IMG/VR virus record: IMGVR_UViG_3300036651_000540
Coordinates: 1 to 34,612 of that record
Source: a virus
Reading direction: 5' to 3' (one strand)
DNA length: 34,612 nucleotides
Positions 15,314-22,910 of the stretch are shown in pieces. The notes beneath the pieces were generated by a model. The model worked only from the letters and a program-made list of their open reading frames with translations, ran no database searches and was not told the DNA's origin. The position numbers were made by a program, and so were the translations under genes. Every line of letters begins with the position of its first letter. Position 1 is the stretch's first letter.

Positions 15314-15600
15314 CACGCTACCTCCATCACTGGCTTAGGCTCAAACATCGAGCGGATTTTCTGCTCTCCGGTTGGTGGGTTCTTGGGGCGAAGATCGCCC
15401 TTGGAGGCCAGCACATATCCCAGAGTAACTGTTGGATTTCTTGACTTTGTTGCTGTCGGCTGACCCCATCGGGCATAGCCCAGACTCACTGAATGGGCCA
15501 GCTCTAATTGGTTGCTAAGAACCATAGTTTCCAAGCCATTAAGCCATGCCCGACCGCCCTGCTGATTCTGCCAGATGTACACCCTTCCTATTTCGTACAT
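15313..15600 (-). CDS. Hypothetical protein, 95 aa
   Basis: The ATG at 15600 (MYEIGRVYIWQNQQGG) follows AAGGAGGGC and lies one base after the previous stop; upstream extension of the frame is ignored. The protein has 'NGLETMVLSNQ', 'YARWGQPTATKS' and a basic C-terminus. The MYEIGRVYIWQN opening is seen in many small phage proteins of unknown function. Confidence 0.75.
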   Translation of the reverse strand: MYEIGRVYIWQNQQGGRAWLNGLETMVLSNQLELAHSVSLGYARWGQPTATKSRNPTVTLGYVLASKGDLRPKNPPTGEQKIRSMFEPKPVMEVA

Positions 15601-15601
15601 G

Positions 15602-15874
15602 CTATTGCCCTCCTTGAGCAGTGTAAAGAATGATCCAAGCTGTTCTGATGGCTTGCCAAACAGGGCGTGCAACCACGAAAACGAACGGGAAAGCGATGCA
15701 CAACGCAGTGAGTAGGAAGGTCACACGCGCCCATGAAAAGGGCGGCTCGACCTCCTTGACCGCTTGTCCGGTTTCCATGTTCTTGTATTCCTTGGCTGGC
15801 TTGAGGCGCTTGGCAAGCCAGAACATCAAGGCAACGAGCGCCACGTAGCCAAGGATTTCCATGATGTCACGCAC
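15602..15874 (-). CDS. Two-helix membrane protein, 90 aa
   Basis: A GTG start at 15874, seven bases after AAGGAG and overlapping the previous stop, is preferred; an ATG at 15862 is the alternative. Two hydrophobic segments are visible, at about residues 6-25 (ILGYVALVALMFWLAKRL) and 52-75 (VTFLLTALCIAFPFVFVV), separated by a charged loop. Size and topology would allow a holin-like or superinfection-exclusion function, but no endolysin gene adjoins it, so function is left open. Confidence 0.7.
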   Translation of the reverse strand: MRDIMEILGYVALVALMFWLAKRLKPAKEYKNMETGQAVKEVEPPFSWARVTFLLTALCIAFPFVFVVARPVWQAIRTAWIILYTAQGGQ

Positions 15875-16052
15875 GATGCTTCTCCTTCTTAATCTTTTTC
15901 CCGATGCAAATTTCTTGCATAAGGCGCTGTTTGAATGCTTGATAAAGGCGCTCGACTGGGATTGAGTATTCGCCAGAGTAGCCCACGAGTTGCACATGGT
16001 CTTCGCCTATGTCTCCAAAGACCTTTTCCCAATCTACTTTAGGATCGCTCAT
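15867..16052 (-). CDS. Hypothetical protein, 61 aa
   Basis: Starts in an ATGA overlap with the gene at 16049-16516 and ends inside the start of the membrane-protein gene. Acidic N-terminal half (VDWEKVFGDIGEDHVQL), basic lysine-rich end. Soluble, no recognised family. Confidence 0.65.
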   Translation of the reverse strand: MSDPKVDWEKVFGDIGEDHVQLVGYSGEYSIPVERLYQAFKQRLMQEICIGKKIKKEKHRA

Positions 16053-16516
16053 TCCGTCACCTTAATGGGTTCAGCGGACAGGCCGCGCCATTCGATGCCT
16101 TTTTTACTATCCCCACGGCTGGCCCGCATATGTGCCATCCTTGCACGATGCTCAATGCAGTCGCGATTTATATAATTCATCGACCATTTATCGCCGTCCC
16201 ACCAGCGCCTTGTATCATCGCGCTTAAATGCGCTTGCATTCCACTCACCCACCATAGGAGGCGGTCCGCTTTGCCAGTCGGTCAGGCCAATGGTGGCGTT
16301 GATTTCGTCGGCTACGCTTTGGAACGAGCGCGAAGCCGCAGTGAAATTTCCTTTTGGTTGCTGAGCAATTCTCGTCAAATAGAGATATCCATACATGTGG
16401 ATAACATCATTTGCAAACTCATTTTCGGCGATCCGAAGCCCGAAGTGATCCGCGATCCGCTGCGCAAAGCGCGTCTTGCCTCGTGGGACGCCGTACACGA
16501 TGATTGACTTAGCCAT
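16049..16516 (-). CDS. P-loop-like phage protein, 155 aa
   Basis: Start ATG at 16516 with GGAGGTGCGCA directly upstream; frames further upstream run through the neighbouring gene. The N-terminus 'MAKSIIVYGVPRGKTRFAQRIADHFGL' is a strand-loop-helix with GKT but only three residues between the first Gly and GKT, so it is a shortened Walker A. The C-terminal half has 'GPPPMVGEWNAS' and 'TRRWWDGDKWS', a motif common in small phage proteins. It may bind nucleotide; substrate unknown. Confidence 0.7.
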   Translation of the reverse strand: MAKSIIVYGVPRGKTRFAQRIADHFGLRIAENEFANDVIHMYGYLYLTRIAQQPKGNFTAASRSFQSVADEINATIGLTDWQSGPPPMVGEWNASAFKRDDTRRWWDGDKWSMNYINRDCIEHRARMAHMRASRGDSKKGIEWRGLSAEPIKVTE

Positions 16517-16730
16517 TGCGCACCTCCGCAGCATCAAGGGCGCGCTCGGCCTGCTTGAGGCAAATGAAACTGATGCCCACAATCCCATTGTTGTGCTGGT
16601 CAATCATCTTGCGCAACGCCTCCACCAGCGCCTCATGTGCCTCATAGCGCCGCTTGAGTTCTGCGACTGGGATGCCGTCTACGTACCATTCCATCGTTGT
16701 TTGGTCCTCTGTGAATACGTGGGAGGTCAT
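16509..16730 (-). CDS. Hypothetical helical protein, 73 aa
   Basis: Follows AAGGAAAACCC. 'MEWYVDGIPVAELKRRYEAHEALVEALRKMI' then a helical 'CLKQAERALDAAEV' end. Overlaps the P-loop gene by eight bases. No family recognised. Confidence 0.65.
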   Translation of the reverse strand: MTSHVFTEDQTTMEWYVDGIPVAELKRRYEAHEALVEALRKMIDQHNNGIVGISFICLKQAERALDAAEVRNG

Positions 16731-16739
16731 GGGTTTTCC

Positions 16740-16943
16740 TTAATCAGCACGGCGCAGATCGGCCAATGCGCGGGTTAGGTCCATCGAAGCGCGACGAACT
16801 GAGCCAGTCAACTTCGGTGCGCTAAAGTAGAACGCAGTACCGCTGCTAAGGCGCTCTGGCGAACGCTCATTCTCCAATGCATTGAGGGCCTTGAGCATAC
16901 GATCAAGCTCATTCCGCACCGCCTGAATTTTTTCCTGTTTCAT
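16740..16943 (-). CDS. Hypothetical coiled-coil protein, 67 aa, first gene of leftward unit
   Basis: GGAGAGAATA precedes the ATG at 16943. The first 25 residues are a likely coiled coil (QEKIQAVRNELDRMLKALNALE) and the end is a second helix (ASMDLTRALADLRR). It is the first gene behind the leftward promoter at 16989-17017. Confidence 0.7.
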   Translation of the reverse strand: MKQEKIQAVRNELDRMLKALNALENERSPERLSSGTAFYFSAPKLTGSVRRASMDLTRALADLRRAD

Positions 16944-16988
16944 TATTCTCTCCGAGGTTAGATTAGCGGCTCTTGACCGCTTGCAACA

Positions 16989-17017
16989 ATGCTACACGGT
17001 TGCGGCGCATAAATCAA
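16989..17017 (-). promoter_or_regulatory. Leftward promoter with GTTGC half-sites
   Basis: Minus-strand TTGATT (17012-17017), 17-base spacer, TAGCAT (16989-16994). The start region reads TTGTTGCAA (about 16982-16990) and the spacer contains GCAACC. The same TTGTTGCA lies behind the -10 box of the repressor promoter at 33586-33614. Confidence 0.6.
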
Positions 17018-17026
17018 TGGCTGTTG

Positions 17027-17073
17027 TTTATTTATCGAATAGTGTTGCGTTTTCTAAATTACCGTGGCATAGT
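17027..17073 (+). promoter_or_regulatory. Early promoter module P1
   Basis: TTTATTT (17027-17033), TTGCGT (17045-17050), 17-base spacer, CATAGT (17068-17073), then TCTTAC. It matches the modules at 33620-33666 and 29620-29666 in element order and exact spacing. It drives the plus-strand unit beginning at 17104. Confidence 0.75.
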
Positions 17074-17103
17074 TCTTACATCAAACACACCCCGGAGAAC
17101 ACC

Positions 17104-17244
17104 ATGCAAAAAATCTTCTGCTTCATCGACTTCCACCGCTGGAACACCAACGGCCAGAATCGCACCTGCAAGTGCTGCCAGCGCAAGGAAGTCCTGTTCG
17201 TGGACCTAGATTTTAACGAGAAGTTCTGGATCCGCGCAGATTAA
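17104..17244 (+). CDS. Small zinc-knuckle-like protein, 46 aa
   Basis: First gene of the plus-strand unit, ATG at 17104 after CGGAGAACACC. It has a central 'CKCCQRKEV' cysteine cluster after 'NGQNRTC', giving three or four cysteines close together, and ends 'NEKFWIRAD'. Too short for enzymatic work; perhaps a metal-stabilised regulatory or anti-host peptide. No family recognised. Confidence 0.6.
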   Translation: MQKIFCFIDFHRWNTNGQNRTCKCCQRKEVLFVDLDFNEKFWIRAD

Positions 17245-17287
17245 GCACAACCGGTCGGCGGTGCCGGCCATAACCAAGGAGAAGAAA

Positions 17288-17557
17288 ATGACATGCGAAT
17301 GCAAGCAAGATATTGAAAAACGGCTCTTGGAACGCTTCAAGGGGCAAGAACCGGATGCAAAAGATCACGGCGTTGAGTTGTCGGGCTACACTTTTGTAAT
17401 CATCGGCAACAAGATGGAATCACGCGGGTATATGCCGATCCATGTAACCGCAGAGCATCCCCTCAAAAAAGGCGGATTCAAATACAAAAAACAGACGCAG
17501 AACATGGTGTTCACGTACTGCCCGTTTTGCGGCGTGAAGTACGAGGCTGAAGCATGA
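17288..17557 (+). CDS. Hypothetical zinc-ribbon protein, 89 aa
   Basis: AAGGAGAAGAAA precedes the ATG. It carries CEC near the N-terminus and 'YCPFCGVKYEAEA' at the C-terminus, a half zinc ribbon; the middle is a basic strand-rich segment (KKGGFKYKKQTQNMVF). Coupled by ATGA to the next gene. Function unknown. Confidence 0.7.
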   Translation: MTCECKQDIEKRLLERFKGQEPDAKDHGVELSGYTFVIIGNKMESRGYMPIHVTAEHPLKKGGFKYKKQTQNMVFTYCPFCGVKYEAEA

Positions 17558-17844
17558 CCAGCCCGATCCCAACCCACGTACCGTTCTGGCGCACCGGCCC
17601 CGCCCGCTGCGTGTTGGTCATCGTTGTAGCGGTGGTGCTGGCGCAGATGGTGGGCTGCGAGAAACGCGAACTTTCCGTTTCTCAACGCCTGCGAGAACTT
17701 GAATCACCCGGTGGTATTTTGGAAGTCACTGTCGATGAAAAAACAGGGTGTCAATATCTTGTATTTACTGGGCCATCAGGTGGTATCACGCCGCGCATGG
17801 ACCGCGACGGCAAGCAGGTTTGTGCGATGGTGGGGGCAAAATGA
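17554..17844 (+). CDS. DUF6440-like protein with N-terminal membrane segment
   Basis: A 96-aa protein. Residues about 17-34 (ARCVLVIVVAVVLAQMVGC) form one hydrophobic stretch ending in Cys, either an anchor or a weak lipoprotein signal. The C-terminal part 'VTVDEKTGCQYLVF...GGITPRMDRDGKQVC' has the small DUF6440 pattern found in phage proteins. Overlaps both neighbours by ATGA. Probably inner-membrane attached; role unknown. Confidence 0.65.
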   Translation: MTSPIPTHVPFWRTGPARCVLVIVVAVVLAQMVGCEKRELSVSQRLRELESPGGILEVTVDEKTGCQYLVFTGPSGGITPRMDRDGKQVCAMVGAK

Positions 17845-18107
17845 GTGCCGTCCTGAATCTGCACGCTGACATCGCACGCGAGCTGTACCTCGAATACATG
17901 GTGCAGCAACCCGGCTCAGCACGCGAGGCGGCACGCGCTGCAATCGAAGGCGCGGATATCTTCGTTGAGGAATACGCCGCCCGTACGCCCGATGATCCGG
18001 CCAGCAAGAGCAAGAAGCTAAAAGGTTGCCGCGCTTGCTACGGCAGCGGCGGCAAGATCGGCGTGCCGTGCAAAGTATGCAAAGGCGTCGGCAAGGTCGC
18101 AGAATAA
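17841..18107 (+). CDS. Small protein with DnaJ-like CxxCxGxG knuckles, 88 aa
   Basis: The C-terminal part carries 'CRACYGSGG' and 'CKVCKGVGK', a pair of CxxCxGxG-type half-sites that together can bind one zinc as in the DnaJ central domain. The N-terminal 50 residues are helical and acidic. There is no J domain. Start overlaps the previous stop (ATGA). Likely a zinc-binding phage accessory protein. Confidence 0.7.
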   Translation: MSAVLNLHADIARELYLEYMVQQPGSAREAARAAIEGADIFVEEYAARTPDDPASKSKKLKGCRACYGSGGKIGVPCKVCKGVGKVAE

Positions 18108-18114
18108 CCCACTC

Positions 18115-18142
18115 CCTCCGCTCCTATTCCTAGTAGCGGAGG
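18115..18142 (+). other. Inverted repeat in the small-gene unit
   Basis: Arms CCTCCGCT and AGCGGAGG (8 bp) separated by 12 bases, in the 55-base gap before the gene at 18163. There is no T run behind it, so it is more likely an mRNA processing or translation-control hairpin than a terminator. Confidence 0.45.
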
Positions 18143-18162
18143 AACTATTAAAGGAGAAAGAT

Positions 18163-18402
18163 ATGAGCAAGTTTTACGAAGAGCGCGAGCGTGCGGCACA
18201 GGAAATTATGGACGCAGGCGAAAAGAAATATGCCGAGTTTGAAACGTGGGCAAAAAAACAGAAATCGCCACCGTACTATCTGGAACTGAACCCGTACCGC
18301 TGCAACGAGGGCAACCGTTGGTATAGGACTGAGCGCACCCAGCACACTGCCGAGGGGTTTATTGCAGCAATGGCGCTTGTTCGCTCTGAGGTGCCAGCAT
18401 GA
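18163..18402 (+). CDS. Hypothetical protein, 79 aa
   Basis: AAAGGAGAAAGAT precedes the ATG. Highly charged first 40 residues (YEERERAAQEIMDAGEKKYAEFETWAKKQ), then 'YYLELNPYRCNEGNRWYRTER' and a short helix. Ends in an ATGA overlap with the next gene. Unknown function. Confidence 0.65.
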   Translation: MSKFYEERERAAQEIMDAGEKKYAEFETWAKKQKSPPYYLELNPYRCNEGNRWYRTERTQHTAEGFIAAMALVRSEVPA

Positions 18403-19043
18403 CCGCCGCTGTAACGCCACTGGAAGCGCGCTGTGAGGTGTGCTTGGGAACCGGTAGCAAAGAGCGCGACCTGTACTCGGCGCTGGATTGCACGGCGTGT
18501 GAAGCCGCTACCGAGCGCGTGGCTTTGATGCGTGCCCTTAAAGGCACGGAAGACCTGCGAAACGTAGGCGCTTTGACGTGGCGCGCCTACCAGCTTGGCA
18601 AGGCTGCTGCCGCCCCTGTGGTGCCTGTAGCAGCACAGCCAGTAGCTTACATGCAGCGCCACATTAAAGTGTGGATGCGCATTGGTGGCTTCCAGCGCGA
18701 AAGTGCATGGCATCCTGTCACCCGGGAAGAGGCAGAAGGCAACATGGAAAACATGCGGCGCGGCCACCTTCTTCCGGGCCAGTTCGAGTTTCAGCCGCTC
18801 TACGCCGCCCCTTCACTCGAAGCACAGCCAGCGGGGGAGGTGGACGATACCAAACGCCTCGATTTCATGCTGCAAAAGGATGCTTTCACGGTTCTGACAG
18901 TGCGCGATGGCACGATCAGGCAGTATCAGTTGATGAATCAAGACGAGGACGAGGATTTCCACGTATTGAGCGGCGAACATCGGTATTTCAACTCGCCACG
19001 CGAAGCAATCGACGCCGCTATGGCACAGGGAGATAAAGCATGA
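18399..19043 (+). CDS. Hypothetical composite phage protein, 214 aa
   Basis: N-terminus has a CxxCxGxG half-site (CEVCLGTGSK) and CTAC, like the gene two places upstream. The middle 'VAYMQRHIKVWMRIGGFQRESAWHPVTREEAEGN...LYAAP' is a segment found in many mosaic phage ORFs. The C-terminal 'DDTKRLDFMLQKDAFTVLT...EAIDAAM' resembles another recurrent phage segment. It looks assembled from three common phage modules. Function unknown. Confidence 0.7.
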   Translation: MTAAVTPLEARCEVCLGTGSKERDLYSALDCTACEAATERVALMRALKGTEDLRNVGALTWRAYQLGKAAAAPVVPVAAQPVAYMQRHIKVWMRIGGFQRESAWHPVTREEAEGNMENMRRGHLLPGQFEFQPLYAAPSLEAQPAGEVDDTKRLDFMLQKDAFTVLTVRDGTIRQYQLMNQDEDEDFHVLSGEHRYFNSPREAIDAAMAQGDKA

Positions 19044-19780
19044 AAGACTACAAAGAGACAATGCAACAAGGTCGAGAATTTATCGCTGCCAATCTCGCGC
19101 AATGCTGCAAAGAAGAACTGGAGTGGCAGAATACTGCGCTGCTCTGCAATGGCAAGCTACGCGAAGCTGCGGCAATCTTCAACACCGTCGATGCTACGCA
19201 TTGCATGCCTATCGCTCAGTCGGAGGTGGCACGGCAGGCTATGGCCCTCGCTGCATCCGGTGGCAATGCTGCGCCAGGGCTGACGATCGAGAAGATCAAC
19301 GAACTGGCCGCGAAGCATATCCAGGACATTTGCGGCGTCGGCCGGCCACCTGCGCCGATGGGCGAGGATCACGAATTCGTCATCCTGTGCCGCGCCATCG
19401 AAGCTGCATCCGCTCCTAACGCGGCTCTGGTGGCGGCACTGGAAGAGTTGGCCTTGCTGATGAGCGATGTGATTCGCGGAGAGTACGAGCCTGATTCGTT
19501 CACTCTGCAACCAGCCGTGCATGCGTTGGCCGCTGTTGGCATCGAGTTCCACGATGATGACTACTTGCTGACGAAGCGCGAAAGCTGCAAGGTGGTACCG
19601 CTTCACCCTACCTCTTCCATGCTCAAGGCAATGGCCGAAAGCCGCGCAAGCGATGATGAAGGCGAGTACCCGGCAATGCTCGACCTTATGGATTTCAGCG
19701 GCGAAAACAAAACGCACACCGCATTGCGGGCTGCTTATGTTGCTGCTCTTTCCGCTGCTGGGCAAGAGGTGGGGAAATGA
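19040..19780 (+). CDS. Hypothetical composite phage protein, 246 aa
   Basis: Mostly helical, with 'LTIEKINELAAKHIQDICGVG' in the middle, 'NAALVAALEELALLM', and a C-terminal 'TALRAAYVAALSAAGQEVGK'. These segments recur in mosaic phage ORFs. Coupled by ATGA at both ends. There is no catalytic motif; likely soluble. Confidence 0.65.
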   Translation: MKDYKETMQQGREFIAANLAQCCKEELEWQNTALLCNGKLREAAAIFNTVDATHCMPIAQSEVARQAMALAASGGNAAPGLTIEKINELAAKHIQDICGVGRPPAPMGEDHEFVILCRAIEAASAPNAALVAALEELALLMSDVIRGEYEPDSFTLQPAVHALAAVGIEFHDDDYLLTKRESCKVVPLHPTSSMLKAMAESRASDDEGEYPAMLDLMDFSGENKTHTALRAAYVAALSAAGQEVGK

Positions 19781-20067
19781 GTCATCAAGAATACTGCGCC
19801 GGCCTGGATGAGGACCAGCTTCAAAACCTCATCGAGCACGCGCAATGTCGCATCAAATCCATCCAGTCCGAAGGCTGGGTTTTTGTGTGGGTAGTGGCCG
19901 ACTACTGCAACCGCGCCTGGTATCCGATTGACCAGCACGAAAAGGCGCTGGACAAGATGATTGAGCTGGCTCGCGCCGAGGCAAAGCCTGATCGCGGCTG
20001 CGAGTGGAGCATTGATCGCATCCGCATGCGCCCCAGCGAAGCCGATGAACTATTCAAGGGGAACTGA
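19777..20067 (+). CDS. Hypothetical protein, 96 aa, last of the plus unit
   Basis: Helical start (YCAGLDEDQLQNLIEHAQCRIKSI), an aromatic strand (EGWVFVWVVADYCNRAWYPIDQ) and a charged C-terminus. ATGA-coupled to the previous gene. An 11-codon frame follows (20069-20104) before the terminator and is not counted as a gene. Confidence 0.65.
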   Translation: MSHQEYCAGLDEDQLQNLIEHAQCRIKSIQSEGWVFVWVVADYCNRAWYPIDQHEKALDKMIELARAEAKPDRGCEWSIDRIRMRPSEADELFKGN

Positions 20068-20104
20068 GATGACCACCCACAAATCGCCGCAAGAGGTGGC
20101 ATAA

Positions 20105-20132
20105 AAAAAGCCCGGTTGATTCCGGGCTTTTT
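20105..20132. terminator. Bidirectional intrinsic terminator
   Basis: 11-bp stem AAAAAGCCCGG / CCGGGCTTTTT with a 6-base loop. It separates the convergent plus unit (ending 20067) and minus tail-fibre unit (ending 20135), and has T runs on both sides. Confidence 0.9.
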
Positions 20133-20134
20133 CT

Positions 20135-22900
20135 TTAGTTGTTGATTGGGTAAAGGTCGGCAACAAAGGCTGAACCAGCTTTCGGCGTCGTTCCTGCCCC
20201 CTTCCCTAGAACGGTTACGTTCTCAACGAATGCGCTGCGTGTTTTCAAGTCTTGTAAATTCGGGTACGTGAAAGCGTTTGGCGCATCGCCGTGCAGGTTG
20301 CTGTAGTTTGCGGATAGCGAAACGCGATCATCCACTACCACAAGGTTGTGCGTGTTGGCCGAGAGGTCAACCACCATAGCACCATATTTGCAAAGCGCTG
20401 CAAGGACCGCCAGATACTCATAGCTGCTGATCTTTGCCGTAGGCGCTTGCGTACGCCGCCACGTAAATTCGGCCTTGAGTGACGCCACCGTAAAGCGTGG
20501 ATCAGTGGAGTACGTCCCTGACATTGGGGTGCAGCCAGAATAATTGGTGGTGTAGCTGTTGTCTACGCTGGTTCCTGGGTACGTCCAAATCGAGTTGCGC
20601 CCGCTGTCAGGAAATGCCTGCGCCACGGTTGTTATCGTTGGATCGCCGGCCAAGGATATTACGTTCAGGATGCAGCCGGTGCCTGCACCGTTCGTCGTGG
20701 TAGTGATATTTGCGCCATCGTCTGGTGGTACTCGATACTGACCTACACTAGCAACCAAAACCGAAGTTACAGCTCCATTTGCTCCGATGGTCGCAACCTC
20801 AAAGCGCGCCGGCACTTCAAAGGTTCCCGGCGTGGCGTATAGAATATTCCCCACCGCATAGCCACTACCGCCATTCTGAATTGATGGGGTGTGCTTTTCA
20901 AACTGGGAAATGTAGCTCTTGTAGTTTATGCGCACCCCCGGCACCGCCGGGTCAGGGCAGTAGTCATACGACTTCAATTGCGCGCCGCCATAGACCATAG
21001 CCAAGCCATGCGGAATCGCATTCATGGCCTGATCAATCTTCGCAGATATCGTCGCGGGAGATTCTCCGGTCGTGCTGCTATCCGGGATATCGAGCCACTC
21101 TTCATAGCGCACGATGCCGCCAATCAAGCCGCCGCCCCACGCACGAGTGCCGTAAGATATTCCATCAAAACTGTTGTTGAAATTCAGGAACTCAGGCCGG
21201 TCAAGAATATATGGGATCGATGGGCCATTAGCATCCGTGACGACAGCCCGCGTGCAGCTTATCGCAAGGGTCGTCGGGTTGAACACCGCCTTGAACATTT
21301 CCACATCATAGCGCCCGTCCGCAGTTCGGATGCAAATGTTCTGGTCAGCATTGTTTCGATTGTTGATATATGCCGCGTCAACATAGCTTGGGATGTTCAT
21401 TTTCCAAGTCGCATTGGTGAATTGCTCACCACCAGCTGCCTGTGCATCTGTAACGCTGAACAGCCACCCATTAGGTGCCACCACACGCGCTGCCGTGCAT
21501 GAGCGCACAGGGTCAGTGACGGACGACGGAACTACGGGGAATGAATTAGGAAAGGCAACCGCCTTGTTCTCACCTCCCCTGGTCACGCCGGTCAATGGGT
21601 TGACCGTGATAGAGTTTGCCTGCTGGCCCATGTGTGCGCAAAACGTCTCGGCATTCGGGTAAAAGATCACTGCGTTCGTTGCGCCGAATTGGTTTTTACC
21701 GATCTGCGAAAGGTTCGCCACAAGCGGCTTTTCCATTGTGATCTGAGTTGCACTGTCAATCGTCTTGATTTTGTTACCCACGCCAAAGATATCACGCGTT
21801 GTTCCTGCGTTAATCCCATTTGCAGCGAAGATTGTTGCAGCATCGCTCGTCTCGTAGGTGTACGAGATATTTCCTATCATGGGAATCATGCCAACTTTTA
21901 AATTCGCGGTTCGAGCCACCGTTACTACCGCTGAATTGGCGGTGCCTACTGCGTTGACAGTACCAGTGGTAGTTGCCAAATCATGGCAAAAACCAACGCC
22001 AGGAACAACAGCATTGCTCAACATTGGGGAATTCCACATGTCGGGTCGCACGAATGGCTGGCGCGCTGTGCGGCGGTATGGGGTGCCTGCTATGTTCTGG
22101 AAACGCTTTGGTGGAGACAGTTGCAGAGTAGCGGTCATACCGTTAATCGCGCAAGTTGAGCTGCTGACGGTCTGCGTGAATTGGAAGAAGATTGGAATCT
22201 CCACATTGCCCAGCGTATTCATTTCGTTACGCATGGAGGCATATGGGTAAGAAGTCGGCGCAGTCGCTGCCGAGACTTGTGAATACTGAACCACAGATGC
22301 ATGTACAGGTACGATGCGCACTTGCTTTGTTACAGTGGTGCCTTGCGTGGTCGTGGACTCCCATACAACACGGTACTTAGCATCGGTGCGTAGTTTGGCC
22401 GGGGAAATTGAAACCTTATGCGGGGTTATCGCTGCGGTGGCAGTAAATGTGATCGTAATAAGAGCGCCATCACTTGACCAGCGCATTGCATCGCCAGGAG
22501 CCAAGATACTTCCTATTTTGAACTCATTTCCGTTGGAATTATTGAGTGTCCCGGAAGGAATATTCACGTTCTTGCATGGGATTGCCCGCACTCGGTCGAT
22601 GTAATAGCCAAATGCACTTTCATCATTATTGCCGATGAAAGTGCGCCGCATCAGAACCTCTTGCAGGGACACCTGGTCACCAAGCTCCAATGCCGGCGTC
22701 ACAAGCGTAGTTGGCGCTGCCACCGTCTCGAAAATTTCCGCGCCGCCAACAACTGGGGCTGCGGTTGCCAAGACACTTGCCACACCACCCGCATCAACAC
22801 CGACTGTCGGACTTGCTTTTACGCCGCCGAGGGTGGTATCAGTCGCAGGGGTAAGTGGCGTTCCGGTTCCGCCAGTAACACTAACATTGGGCCATGCCAT
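20135..22900 (-). CDS. Large tail fibre / receptor-binding protein, 921 aa
   Basis: Starts MAWPN; residues about 15-45 have the tail-fibre repeat phrase 'PLTPATDTTLGGVKASPTVGVDAGG'. The body is long, beta-rich and Thr/Asn/Gly-rich, with 'GGSGYAVGNILYATPGTFEVPARF' and 'QYRVPPDDGANITT' motifs near residues 660-730 that recur in phage adhesins. No chaperone gene follows. It probably recognises the host surface at the baseplate. AAAGGAAATACC precedes the ATG. The specific fold (trimeric spike, hydrolase) cannot be read from the sequence. Confidence 0.75.
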   Translation of the reverse strand: MAWPNVSVTGGTGTPLTPATDTTLGGVKASPTVGVDAGGVASVLATAAPVVGGAEIFETVAAPTTLVTPALELGDQVSLQEVLMRRTFIGNNDESAFGYYIDRVRAIPCKNVNIPSGTLNNSNGNEFKIGSILAPGDAMRWSSDGALITITFTATAAITPHKVSISPAKLRTDAKYRVVWESTTTQGTTVTKQVRIVPVHASVVQYSQVSAATAPTSYPYASMRNEMNTLGNVEIPIFFQFTQTVSSSTCAINGMTATLQLSPPKRFQNIAGTPYRRTARQPFVRPDMWNSPMLSNAVVPGVGFCHDLATTTGTVNAVGTANSAVVTVARTANLKVGMIPMIGNISYTYETSDAATIFAANGINAGTTRDIFGVGNKIKTIDSATQITMEKPLVANLSQIGKNQFGATNAVIFYPNAETFCAHMGQQANSITVNPLTGVTRGGENKAVAFPNSFPVVPSSVTDPVRSCTAARVVAPNGWLFSVTDAQAAGGEQFTNATWKMNIPSYVDAAYINNRNNADQNICIRTADGRYDVEMFKAVFNPTTLAISCTRAVVTDANGPSIPYILDRPEFLNFNNSFDGISYGTRAWGGGLIGGIVRYEEWLDIPDSSTTGESPATISAKIDQAMNAIPHGLAMVYGGAQLKSYDYCPDPAVPGVRINYKSYISQFEKHTPSIQNGGSGYAVGNILYATPGTFEVPARFEVATIGANGAVTSVLVASVGQYRVPPDDGANITTTTNGAGTGCILNVISLAGDPTITTVAQAFPDSGRNSIWTYPGTSVDNSYTTNYSGCTPMSGTYSTDPRFTVASLKAEFTWRRTQAPTAKISSYEYLAVLAALCKYGAMVVDLSANTHNLVVVDDRVSLSANYSNLHGDAPNAFTYPNLQDLKTRSAFVENVTVLGKGAGTTPKAGSAFVADLYPINN

Positions 22901-22910
22901 GGTATTTCCT

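Noticed and set aside
15602-15874. Holin assignment for the two-helix membrane protein
   Set aside because: Topology fits, but no endolysin or spanin gene is nearby, so the lysis role is not supported.
20069-20104. 11-codon frame before the bidirectional terminator
   Set aside because: Too short and without a strong ribosome-binding site to be called a gene.
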